64,000 nt of DNA, taken from Ignavibacteriales bacterium. GTDB taxonomy: Bacteria > Bacteroidota > Ignavibacteria > Ignavibacteriales > Ignavibacteriaceae. Position 1 is the stretch's first letter. Each line of letters begins with the position of its first letter. A program made the position numbers and the translations under genes. The notes beneath the pieces are model-generated. The model worked only from the letters and a program-made list of their open reading frames with translations, did not search any database and was not told the origin of the DNA. Below are positions 35,518 to 43,394 of this stretch, one piece after another. Where the stretch lies: NCBI GenBank assembly GCA_016707285.1, contig JADJIA010000003.1, positions 372,001 to 436,000 on the forward strand, read 5' to 3'.

Positions 35518-36489
35518 ATGCGTGCGATTGAATATAATAATTACGGGGGACCCGAAGTTCTCCTACTCACTGAAGTAAGCAAACCGGTACCAAAAGAAAA
35601 TCAAATATTAATAAAAGTTATTGCCTCAACCGTAACCATGGCAGATGTCAGGTTGAGAAAAGCCGATCCATATATAGTGAAATTTATGATGGGTTTTTGG
35701 CATCCTAAAAACAAAACCCTCGGGATAGAATTTTCAGGAATTGTTGAGGCGGTGGGGAAAGATGTTAAAAATTACAAAGTCAACGATGAGGTTTTTGGGT
35801 CTGCAGGTTTTAAATTTGGAACTTATGCTGAATATATTTGCCTCCACGAAGATGAAGTAATAGCCAAAAAACCGGAGAATATCAGTTTTCAACAGGCTGC
35901 TGCGGTAACATTTGGAGGATTAACGGCACTTCATTTTCTTAGGTTGGGACAAATTGATAAAGGGAAAAAGATTCTTGTTTATGGTGCATCGGGGAATTGT
36001 GGAACAGCGGCGGTTCAACTCGCAAAATATTTTGGTGCTGAAGTAACCGGAGTTTGTTCAACCGGTAGTGTTAAACTTGTAAAATCCATTGGTGCGGATA
36101 AGGTCATTGACTATACCAAAGACGACATTGGTAACTATCCGAACTCATTTGACATCGTTTTTGATACAGTGGGGAAAAGTCCGTTTGGAAAGTCTGTTGA
36201 TGCTTTAAAGGAAAAGGGATATTATCTAAGGTTGGTACACATGAATCCCGCAGTGGTTTTTGCCGGTATTTTTACAGGATTAACAAAAGGGAAAAAAGTT
36301 ATCGGAGGCACGGCTGTCGAGAAAAAAGAAGGCATTGAATTCCTTCGGAAATTGCTGATTAGTGGTGAATTTGTACCCGTCATCGATCGTGAATTCCCGA
36401 TAGAAAAGATTTCGGCAGCTCATTCTTATGTAGAAACCGGAAGAAAAAAAGGGAGTGTGGTAATAAATGTTGCACAAGTCGGAAAATAG
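35518..36489 (+). CDS. MDR-family NAD(P)-dependent quinone oxidoreductase/alcohol dehydrogenase-like protein
   Basis: 323 residues. MRAIEYNNYGGPEVLLLTEV at the N-terminus and GIEFSGIVEAVGKDVKNYKV belong to the GroES-like catalytic domain; ILVYGASGNCGTAAVQLAKY is the Rossmann nucleotide site (GxxGxxG variant). The catalytic zinc ligands of true alcohol dehydrogenases are not seen, so a quinone or enone reductase using NADPH is favoured. It is followed by a GNAT gene 2 nt downstream and is probably co-transcribed with it. Confidence 0.9.
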   Translation: MRAIEYNNYGGPEVLLLTEVSKPVPKENQILIKVIASTVTMADVRLRKADPYIVKFMMGFWHPKNKTLGIEFSGIVEAVGKDVKNYKVNDEVFGSAGFKFGTYAEYICLHEDEVIAKKPENISFQQAAAVTFGGLTALHFLRLGQIDKGKKILVYGASGNCGTAAVQLAKYFGAEVTGVCSTGSVKLVKSIGADKVIDYTKDDIGNYPNSFDIVFDTVGKSPFGKSVDALKEKGYYLRLVHMNPAVVFAGIFTGLTKGKKVIGGTAVEKKEGIEFLRKLLISGEFVPVIDREFPIEKISAAHSYVETGRKKGSVVINVAQVGK

Positions 36490-36491
36490 AA

Positions 36492-37073
36492 ATGATGAAA
36501 ATTGAATCTGTTGTATTGGAAAACAGAGATATTTTACTTGAACCTTTAACAATGGACCATGTTGATGGTTTACATGAAGTAGCCATGAATCCAGAACTGT
36601 GGCTGTTAACAACTGTGGTAATAAGGGGCAGGGAAGATTTATATTTTTACATCACCAAGGCACTTGAGGAGAAAGAGAACGGAACCGCATTGCCGTTTGT
36701 GATAAAGATAAAAGCCACAGGTGAATATGCCGGAAGCACTCGCTTTGGCAATATCGAAACAACTCATAAGAGGGTGGAGATTGGTTGGACCTGGATAGGA
36801 GTGGAATGGCAGCGAAGTTTTGTGAACACCGGGATGAAATTTTTAATGTTGCAACATGCCTTTGAAGTGTGGGGTTGCAATCGGGTTGAACTTAAAACAG
36901 ACGCTCTGAACATCCGTTCAAGAAATGCAATTTTAAGAATCGGAGCCAAGGAGGAGGGCACACTCCGCTCACATATGGTTGTTGGGGGCAGGGTTAGAGA
37001 CACAATCTATTTCAGCATAATCGCTGAGGAATGGAGTCAAGTTAAGGAGAATCTACGCAAAAAGTTGGGGTAG
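36492..37073 (+). CDS. RimJ/RimL-like GNAT acetyltransferase
   Basis: 193 residues. LENRDILLEPLTMDHVDGLH, YAGSTRFGNIETTHKRVEIG, EIGWTWIGVEWQRS-type strand and KTDALNIRSRNAILRIGAKE (N-x-R-S-x-x-A motif) are typical of protein N-acetyltransferases of the RimL kind. The substrate is unknown. It starts 2 nt after the reductase stop. Confidence 0.9.
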   Translation: MMKIESVVLENRDILLEPLTMDHVDGLHEVAMNPELWLLTTVVIRGREDLYFYITKALEEKENGTALPFVIKIKATGEYAGSTRFGNIETTHKRVEIGWTWIGVEWQRSFVNTGMKFLMLQHAFEVWGCNRVELKTDALNIRSRNAILRIGAKEEGTLRSHMVVGGRVRDTIYFSIIAEEWSQVKENLRKKLG

Positions 37074-37089
37074 ATCACTGATTGCCCCG

Positions 37090-38067
37090 TCACCTTATTG
37101 TTCTACTTGTAAGCGTAATTACAGCATCCACATTATCACCCACTTCATTTCTTACAATAAACCATATTTTTGTATCATTTGAGATGTATGCGAATTCATC
37201 AGGATTTGAGTTGGTTGGATCAAATGTATAGTGTTCACCAATTTTTGTGCCGACAGGATAAATTTCAACTCTCTTGATTTGAGGAATGACTATCGAAATG
37301 CTTCGCAGATTTTCAGCAGAGTTGAAATAGTATGAAATGATGAGCTTTTTATCTTTTAATAACTCCTTTCGAAAAGGGAAGTCGATAGTTGAATTATAAA
37401 TTTCGGCGACTACTTCACTTCCGGCGTTGTCTTTGATGGAATGTGAGATATTTTGGTAATTTAGTCGTTCGATAACGGCATTTCGAGATATACCCCATTC
37501 AAAAATAACATCATTATCAGCTCCGGCGATATCATCAAAAAAGAAAGAGCCTCCATAGATTGCGCCTAAGATCAAAACTGTGATAAAAAAATGTTTTGCG
37601 GGCCATAAAGGATTAACTTTTCTGATAAAATTTCTCATCGAACCGGATTTTCCTGATTGAACATCTTCCGATCCGGGGATCACCGGAGGTGGTGGCAATT
37701 CAAAGGATGTTCCGTTATTATAGAGTTGGGGATTCAACAGGTTTTCTTCGGTAACTCTCGATGATCTTGCGTAATTATTGGATTCATGGTTTAAACTTCT
37801 TGACCCTGGGGTAATGTATCCATCGCTGTTTGAAGATGAAATATTTGGCATTGGATGCCCGGATTCAATGGTCATTCTGTAAGATGGAGGAGGAGGGACT
37901 TCCATCGGGTTTGTGTTTCTGTAAGGTCGTGCAATTGGAGGAGGAGGAACTTCTATATGAGAGGCTGGTTGGGGTGGATTAATATCCAACGTGAGTTTTT
38001 CACCACATTTGTAGCAAAACAACATTTCAGCAGTTACGCGGGCACCACATTTTGGACAAAAATTCAT
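37090..38067 (-). CDS. Zinc-ribbon membrane protein with proline-rich linker
   Basis: 325 residues. MNFCPKCGARVTAEMLFCYK and CGEKL form a zinc ribbon with two CxxC pairs. A Pro-rich linker (PPPPIARPYR, then ELPPPPVIPG) follows, then a membrane helix (AKHFFITVLILGAIYGGSFF) near residue 165-185 and a beta-rich extracytoplasmic domain. The zinc ribbon faces the cytoplasm. Function unknown; zinc-ribbon plus single helix proteins often sense or scaffold envelope complexes. It converges with the GNAT gene 16 nt away. Confidence 0.75.
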   Translation of the reverse strand: MNFCPKCGARVTAEMLFCYKCGEKLTLDINPPQPASHIEVPPPPIARPYRNTNPMEVPPPPSYRMTIESGHPMPNISSSNSDGYITPGSRSLNHESNNYARSSRVTEENLLNPQLYNNGTSFELPPPPVIPGSEDVQSGKSGSMRNFIRKVNPLWPAKHFFITVLILGAIYGGSFFFDDIAGADNDVIFEWGISRNAVIERLNYQNISHSIKDNAGSEVVAEIYNSTIDFPFRKELLKDKKLIISYYFNSAENLRSISIVIPQIKRVEIYPVGTKIGEHYTFDPTNSNPDEFAYISNDTKIWFIVRNEVGDNVDAVITLTSRTIR

Positions 38068-38426
38068 TTAATCTCCAATTTTAATCCACTTGTACAGATT
38101 CTATTAAAATCGGATTTCGAGAAGTAGTTTCAGAGACTTACTTTTAGTCCCTGACAGGTATGCAGAATCATCCGCAATTATTGTTTTGATTAGAAGTCGT
38201 AATTTATCTAAAAATTTTTTAGAATACAAGAAATATTTTTTACTTGTGATATCTTGCCATTTGTAGCAACTTGGAGGGTGTTATTGGTCACATCAGGAGG
38301 TCTAAAGGAGGGGACAAATTCTTGAAGGAGGACCCCGGTATTTGCTTTTTAGCCATTAATAATTTAACTTTGAATGCTGTTTATAAATAAACGAATGAAT
38401 GAGAAATTATGTTGGAGAAGAAAATT
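38068..38426. other. Intergenic region without recognisable gene
   Basis: About 360 nt between the divergent zinc-ribbon and serine-hydrolase genes. It has a purine-rich stretch with several AGGAGG-like runs (38270-38340) but no open frame follows them. No hairpin or repeat of note. Confidence 0.5.
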
Positions 38427-39680
38427 ATGATGAGTTCATCAGCGATAAAAACCAGAATATTATTTTTGGTTTTCCTGTTGATGTCAGGTTCGCTGTTAAC
38501 ATCCTGTAAAGAGGAAAGTGCGGTTGGGTCATCAAACAAGGATCATACAACAGCGATCAAAGCTGTAGTTGAGAGTCTTCTTGATACGATTAAAAAGAAC
38601 AATCCCGAATATCCGGGAGGTTTTTCCATTTATGTGACATATCCCGGTGGGAAGGCTTTTGCCACTGCCGGTTTTGCTAATGCTCCCACAGAATTAACTC
38701 ATTTTAGAGCGGCAAGCAACACAAAATCGTTTACTTCAACATCAATTATGCTTCTTTACCAGAAGGGGAAGCTCAATTTTAATGCCAAAGTTACCGACAC
38801 AATCCCCGGGACAAACAAGCCGTACTTGCCCGACGATGCCAATTATAACATCCCGTTCAAAAATTCGATAACAATTCTACAGTTGATGCAACACAGAGCC
38901 GGAGTTTTTGATGTTTCCAATGAAATGATTCCCGACTCAATTCAGGCAAATGTTCCCTACAAGGGAGCAAACTATCTTGACTACATAATGGAGACTGATC
39001 CAACTCATACATTTACTTTTGATGAATTGACCTCGGTGAATTCCGCAACGGGTTTATATTACTTCCCACCGGGAGGGGGTTATCATTACAGTAACAGTGG
39101 ATATGTGTTATTAGGAAAAATTATTGAGAGGGTTTCGGGAAAGGGGTACAGCGATTTTGTAAAAGATGAAATATTAATTCCGATGGGATTGTTATCTTCC
39201 AGTATGCCGTATCTTGGGAGTGACCGACAGCTCCCGGCTCCATTTGTACCGGGATATGTTCAGAGTGTTGATGGGATTAAAAATACAACCATCTCGAATA
39301 TTTCAGGAAATGTAGCCGAGGGGAACCTGATAACAACGCCTGCCGATCTTGCAAAATTTCTGAGGGAATCATTACTTGGCAGGGGTGTGATCTCGTCAGT
39401 GGTAATGAATCAGGTTATTCTGAATATGATTCCTATGGGCGGTGCCACCGCGAACGGTTATGGATGTGGTTTGCAATATGTACCCAACCTCGGATATGGA
39501 CATACGGGCGCACACGAAGGTTATCTTTCAGAGATGATTTATGATCCCGTCACGGACATTACAATGATAATTTATTCAAATGCCTGGGATTTAAGGGATG
39601 GGATATTATCAATTTCGAAAGTTATGAATACGATGCAGGAAGCACTCTATAAAACCAAAGGGATTGTACTTGGAAGGTAA
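38427..39680 (+). CDS. Serine hydrolase, class C beta-lactamase/D-peptidase fold, lipoprotein
   Basis: 417 residues from the ATG at 38427 (GGAGAAGAAAATT upstream). LLTSC is a lipobox, so the protein is lipid-anchored. ASNTKSFTSTSI carries the Ser-x-x-Lys nucleophile motif, HYSNSGYVLLG the Tyr-x-Asn motif and GHTGAHEGY the His-Thr-Gly motif. Such enzymes act on peptidoglycan peptides or as esterases; beta-lactam resistance should not be assumed. The downstream CSD-like gene overlaps its end by 17 nt. Confidence 0.9.
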   Translation: MMSSSAIKTRILFLVFLLMSGSLLTSCKEESAVGSSNKDHTTAIKAVVESLLDTIKKNNPEYPGGFSIYVTYPGGKAFATAGFANAPTELTHFRAASNTKSFTSTSIMLLYQKGKLNFNAKVTDTIPGTNKPYLPDDANYNIPFKNSITILQLMQHRAGVFDVSNEMIPDSIQANVPYKGANYLDYIMETDPTHTFTFDELTSVNSATGLYYFPPGGGYHYSNSGYVLLGKIIERVSGKGYSDFVKDEILIPMGLLSSSMPYLGSDRQLPAPFVPGYVQSVDGIKNTTISNISGNVAEGNLITTPADLAKFLRESLLGRGVISSVVMNQVILNMIPMGGATANGYGCGLQYVPNLGYGHTGAHEGYLSEMIYDPVTDITMIIYSNAWDLRDGILSISKVMNTMQEALYKTKGIVLGR

Positions 39681-40230
39681 AATTTTTGATATTGAACCCG
39701 TTGACTTTTGCCGGGTAAAAAAAATAGATGAAAAAGGTTACGGATTTCTCAAAAGCCAACATCACAAAGCTGATGTGTTTTTCCATTTTTCGCAAATAAA
39801 GAGGGAAGAACTGCTGCTGAAACTTGAAAAGTTGAAACGTGGTGATTTTTTCCTTTTTTTCACCTCAAAAGGAAGACCTGACGGAAAAAGAAAAGTTGAC
39901 AGACTTTGGTATGAAGTTTCTGAGATCCCTGTTGAGATGATTCCCTCTTTGGTGGAGTCGCTGCTGCATGAATTTCAGGAGGGGGTTACAAATCTTTATG
40001 ATCTGCTGTTTGTTTTTAGTGAATTAAAGAAGTCGGGTTACATATTTCCTCATCAGGTAGCCGAAGTGTTGGGTTCCACAAAAATTTTGAATTTACCAAC
40101 CACAATTGTTCCTTATCTTAATTCTGAAGAACTTCAACTCCTCCATCAAAATTTGAAGATGGAAGAGCTGAAGGAAAATCCTGTTAAACCGTTCTGGTAT
40201 GAAGAGATGGTAAAAGCAGGATCAAAATAG
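39664..40230 (+). CDS. Cold-shock/S1-like OB-fold protein with C-terminal helical part
   Basis: 188 residues, starting at TTG 39664 or TTG 39670 because no ATG precedes the conserved part. GYGFLKSQHHKADVFFHFSQ matches the RNP1 and RNP2 motifs of cold-shock domains, with the loop extended by KREELLLKLEKLKRGDFF. A helical region of about 90 residues follows. It probably binds single-stranded nucleic acid. It overlaps the serine-hydrolase end by 17 nt, suggesting translational coupling. Confidence 0.65.
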   Translation: MYLEGKIFDIEPVDFCRVKKIDEKGYGFLKSQHHKADVFFHFSQIKREELLLKLEKLKRGDFFLFFTSKGRPDGKRKVDRLWYEVSEIPVEMIPSLVESLLHEFQEGVTNLYDLLFVFSELKKSGYIFPHQVAEVLGSTKILNLPTTIVPYLNSEELQLLHQNLKMEELKENPVKPFWYEEMVKAGSK

Positions 40231-40234
40231 AGAA

Positions 40235-41374
40235 TCAGTCGAGTAAAAATTCAAGATAGTTCTCTGAATTAATCACCTTTACGGGCAAAACCTCGTGATT
40301 ATTGTCAGAAAATGAGGTTTTCTTGATTTTTGCTTTAGGGTTATATTTGATTTCGTACGGCTGTATGTAACCATCCTTTATCAACAACAGGTCGATTTCC
40401 TGTTTGTCATAGTTCCGCCAGAAATATAACTCTCCATAAGCGCGATCATTTGCCTGCTTCTTAAAAAATTCCATTACTATAAAATTTTCAAAAAGTGGAC
40501 CAATGTCATTACGATTCTCGATGCCATTAAATTGCGAGATTGTACCGTTTCTAATACCATTATCGATAAAATAGTATTTGTTTTTAGATGTAATCTCCCT
40601 GCGTCTGTTTGGAGAATATGGAGTTAATCTTTTGATGATAAAAGATTTTTCCAACAGTTCGATATACCTGCCAACCGTTTTGATATCAATTCCAACCTTG
40701 TCGGAAAGTTCGTTCAGCGAAACTTCACTTCCCATCTGAAATGCCAATAGTTTTAAGAGATTAAATATCGGTAACGCACCCCTCAGGTTGGCGAAGGCAA
40801 GAATATCCTTCATCAGGTAAGAGTTTACAATTCCGGTTATGGTTTCAATTTTTTCATTTATTGTTTCCGCCAAAATAGCTTCGGGATATGAACCAAAAAC
40901 AAGATAGTTTACCAGATTTTCGCGCAACTCGTAAGCATTACTGTATAAACTCAACACCTCCTGCTGAGCAAAAGGGTAGAGATGGACAACAGTTTTTCTT
41001 CCAACCAATGGTTCACCCGTCGCCTGTTCGATATTAAAAGAAGAGGAACCGGTAATCACCACTGTAATCTCTTCAATATTATCAACAATCAGTTTTAGAG
41101 CTTTCCCAATTTCCTTAATTTCATGAGCTTCGTCGATGGCGAGCAGGCTAATACCTGAAAGCCAGGGTTCCAAAACCTCAAGCTGACGGGAAGAGATGGT
41201 TGTCTGAACGGAAATGTCGTCTCCCGTAACCCGTTTGATTTGACCTCCGGTACTACCAATTAATGAATCCATTATTGTAGTTTTTCCAACTCTTCGGGGT
41301 CCATAAATCACCAGGACTTTGTTTTTCCTGAGCAGGGACGGATTGTCCAACTTCCTTTTTATATAGTTTTTCAT
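40235..41374 (-). CDS. AAA-type ATPase with DUF4143 and winged-helix segment
   Basis: 379 residues. YGPRRVGKTTIMDSLI is Walker A and LLAIDEAHEI is Walker B; VITGSSSF is the sensor region. Residues about 215-265 are a winged-helix-like segment (GSEVSLNELSDKVGIDIKTV). The C-terminal domain has YFWRNYDKQEIDLLL and EIKYNPKAK, the DUF4143 nuclease-like motif with Asp, Glu and Lys. Such ATPases are common and widely scattered, with unknown cellular role; possible links to mobile elements or defence are speculation. It is divergent from the methyltransferase operon, and the 33-bp palindromic array lies between their promoters. Confidence 0.9.
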   Translation of the reverse strand: MKNYIKRKLDNPSLLRKNKVLVIYGPRRVGKTTIMDSLIGSTGGQIKRVTGDDISVQTTISSRQLEVLEPWLSGISLLAIDEAHEIKEIGKALKLIVDNIEEITVVITGSSSFNIEQATGEPLVGRKTVVHLYPFAQQEVLSLYSNAYELRENLVNYLVFGSYPEAILAETINEKIETITGIVNSYLMKDILAFANLRGALPIFNLLKLLAFQMGSEVSLNELSDKVGIDIKTVGRYIELLEKSFIIKRLTPYSPNRRREITSKNKYYFIDNGIRNGTISQFNGIENRNDIGPLFENFIVMEFFKKQANDRAYGELYFWRNYDKQEIDLLLIKDGYIQPYEIKYNPKAKIKKTSFSDNNHEVLPVKVINSENYLEFLLD

Positions 41375-41422
41375 GTTGCGAATTACTTAAAATTTACGGT
41401 GTTTTGTTGCTTTTTCATAATA

Positions 41423-41630
41423 TATGGAATGTAACTCCACAAATTTAGTAAAATTTATGGAATCTAACTCCACAAATTACGGTAAATCTATGGACTACCA
41501 CTCCACAAATTACGGCAAATCTATGGAGTATAACTCCACAAATTACGGTAAATCTATGGAGTATAACTCCACAAATTAAGCTAAATATATGGAGTACTAC
41601 TCCACAAATTACGGTGAATTTATGGAATTC
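41423..41630. repeat. 33-bp tandem repeat array with palindromic core, six units plus a partial one
   Basis: Units start at 41423, 41456, 41489, 41522, 41555 and 41588; a partial seventh starts at 41621. The unit is TATGGAGTATAACTCCACAA followed by ATTACGGTAAATC. GGAGT-ATA-ACTCC is a perfect 5-bp inverted repeat in units 4 and 5; arms also match in unit 6; units 1-3 vary in the left arm while the right arm ACTCC is invariant. 33 bp is close to three helical turns. It lies between the ATPase gene and the promoter of the first methyltransferase gene. Confidence 0.95.
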
Positions 41631-41682
41631 ACCTTAACACAACAAATCGATTTTGGTGTTTTTGGGGCAATGGCCGGAATTC

Positions 41683-41714
41683 TTTGCCTCATGGTGGGAT
41701 TATCGTTAAATTTG
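41683..41714 (+). promoter_or_regulatory. Promoter of the rRNA/tRNA modification operon
   Basis: TTTG at 41683-41686, exactly 20 nt, then TAAATTTG at 41707-41714; both elements match the Bacteroidota consensus perfectly. The ATG at 41733 is 19 nt downstream. This makes the longer frame from 41589 (inside the repeats) unlikely. Confidence 0.65.
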
Positions 41715-41732
41715 CATTGTAAAATAGAAACA

Positions 41733-42551
41733 ATGATGCAAAAGAAAATAGACGAAATTGTAAACAAGATAAAATCCTCAAAGAAGTATAAGATCATCCT
41801 TGAGGAAACGATCCGTGATGTTCTGACGAGTGAATATAGTCGCCACAAAAGCATAAAAATTGCTGAAGAGATGGCAAAAAAGAAACTTCACCGGATAAGA
41901 GCTGAATACCTTGGTGAGCCGAACTATAAAAAGGTGAAGGACAGCCTTGCAACAGCATTCCAAAGTGGAAATGATGAGGAGATCAGGGAAGTATGTTGGT
42001 CAATTTTTTCAAAACATTCCTCCACCCGCGAACGAAACCAATTGCTCGACGATTATTATAAAAAATTGTTTGAAGTAACGGGGATGCCAAATACAGTAGC
42101 CGATCTTGCCTGTGCGCTTAATCCATTGTCTTTCAGATGGATGGGTCTTCCCCAAAGTGTAAAATTTTACTCTTACGATGTGAATGAGCAGTTTATCGAT
42201 CTCATTAACTATTATTTTGAGTTGGAGGGACTTGAGCCACTTGGAATCCAGAGGGATGTTTTTTCCAGTCCCCCCGAAATTCCGGTGGATGTTGCATTCC
42301 TTTTTAAGATGTATTATTGTTTGGAACACCGACAGACAGGGGCAGGGCTTGAGGTGGTTAAAAATGTTCCTGCAAAAAAAGTGTTAATTTCCTTCCCAAC
42401 AATTAATCTTGTCGCAAAAAAGACTGATATTCTTGGCAACCATGAGTCAGAATTAAAAAAAGGGGCGGAAGAACATGGTTGGAAGCTGGGATATATTGAG
42501 TTTGAAAATGAAGTTGTAGTTGTTGTGGAGAAAAACAATGAACAATTATAA
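41733..42551 (+). CDS. 16S rRNA G1405 (m7G) methyltransferase homologue, divergent (FmrO/Rmt family)
   Basis: 272 residues from the ATG at 41733. IKSSKKYKIILEETIRDVLT, EYSRHKSIKIAEEMAKKKLH and HSSTRERNQLLDDYYKKLF align by eye with the N-terminal helical domain of RmtB/ArmA. DLACALNPLSFRWMGLP is the SAM site (the usual CGLNP is CALNP), AFLFKMYYCLEHRQTGAG the following motif IV region, and VLISFPTINL the late strand. The SLGGxxKGM loop of known resistance enzymes is replaced by NLVAKKTDILGN, so activity or target may differ. These enzymes methylate N7 of G1405 in the ribosomal A-site and block 4,6-linked aminoglycosides. It starts the operon with rsmI. Confidence 0.82.
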   Translation: MMQKKIDEIVNKIKSSKKYKIILEETIRDVLTSEYSRHKSIKIAEEMAKKKLHRIRAEYLGEPNYKKVKDSLATAFQSGNDEEIREVCWSIFSKHSSTRERNQLLDDYYKKLFEVTGMPNTVADLACALNPLSFRWMGLPQSVKFYSYDVNEQFIDLINYYFELEGLEPLGIQRDVFSSPPEIPVDVAFLFKMYYCLEHRQTGAGLEVVKNVPAKKVLISFPTINLVAKKTDILGNHESELKKGAEEHGWKLGYIEFENEVVVVVEKNNEQL

Positions 42552-42576
42552 ATTATTAAATATTAATTATAAATCA
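42540..42576. repeat. AT-rich short repeat between methyltransferase and rsmI
   Basis: AACAATTATAAATTATTAAA followed by TATTAATTATAAA; the core ATTATAAATTATTAA recurs inside the second methyltransferase gene at 44664-44680. It begins within the last codons of the upstream gene. Confidence 0.6.
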
Positions 42577-42593
42577 GGGATTGGGTGGGGGTC

Positions 42594-43394
42594 ATGAGTG
42601 GAGTACTTTATGTTATAGCGACTCCTATTGGGAACCTTGAGGATATTACACTTAGGAGTTTGAGACTGTTAAAAACTTTAAAACATCTGGCATGTGAGGA
42701 TACAAGGACAACACGATTTTTGTTGGGCAGGCTTTCCATTGAGGTTGATCACCACCTGTTCGCTTATCATGAACATAATGAAAAAAAGGCGACTGAGAAA
42801 GTAATTGAATTGTTGGAAATGGGAACAGATGTTGGACTGGTATCAGATGCGGGAATGCCAGGCGTTAGCGATCCGGGGTACCGGGTGGTATCGAGGGCAG
42901 TGGAAGAGGGATATAAAGTGGAAGTTTGTCCCGGTGCCTCTGCAGTTCAAACGGCATTAATTGCTTCGGGATTGCCATTTTCGAGTTACACTTTTAAGGG
43001 ATTTCCTCCCAGAAAAGAGGGAAAAAGGAGGAAGTTTTTTGAAGAGGAGAAAGATTTACCTCATACGCTGATATTTTTTGAGTCTAAACACCGGATAATA
43101 AAAACGATGGAATCGGCATTTGCCGTACTTGGAAACCGGATGGCTGTGGTATGTTTTGAACTCACAAAACTGCATGAAACGATTGTAAGGGTTCCCTTAA
43201 GTGAGATGGCATCAACCCTTGAAGTAACCGATCTCCGTGGCGAGATCACAGCTTTGATTTCAGGTGTTAATCCAAAATTTAATGATGAAGATGATGAAGA
43301 TGAACAGGAAGATGAAAAATCATCGGAGGAGAGACTATCCAAATACAAATTAAAACAGATGGAAAGAGAAGAGGAAGAAAATGAAGGAGCTTAA
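42594..43394 (+). CDS. rsmI: 16S rRNA C1402 2'-O-methyltransferase
   Basis: 266 residues from the ATG at 42594 (GGTGGGGGTC upstream). VIATPIGNLEDITLRSL at the N-terminus, CEDTRTTRFLL, LVSDAGMPGVSDPGYR and CPGASAVQTALIASGLP are the SAM-binding features of the tetrapyrrole-methylase-like RsmI family. It methylates the ribose of C1402 in the decoding centre, only a few nucleotides from G1405. The C-terminal 40 residues are an unusual Glu/Asp-rich then basic tail (FNDEDDEDEQEDEKSSEER) overlapping the next gene by 14 nt. Confidence 0.96.
   Translation: MSGVLYVIATPIGNLEDITLRSLRLLKTLKHLACEDTRTTRFLLGRLSIEVDHHLFAYHEHNEKKATEKVIELLEMGTDVGLVSDAGMPGVSDPGYRVVSRAVEEGYKVEVCPGASAVQTALIASGLPFSSYTFKGFPPRKEGKRRKFFEEEKDLPHTLIFFESKHRIIKTMESAFAVLGNRMAVVCFELTKLHETIVRVPLSEMASTLEVTDLRGEITALISGVNPKFNDEDDEDEQEDEKSSEERLSKYKLKQMEREEEENEGA

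Noticed and set aside
38427..39680. Beta-lactam resistance gene
   Set aside because: Class C fold motifs occur in many peptidases and esterases; nothing here indicates lactam specificity.
41424..41577. 51-codon frame through the 33-bp repeats
   Set aside because: The in-frame ATG codons arise because the unit is 11 codons long; no ribosome binding site, and palindromes explain the conservation better.
41423..41630. CRISPR array
   Set aside because: Units are contiguous 33-bp repeats without variable spacers and no cas gene is near.
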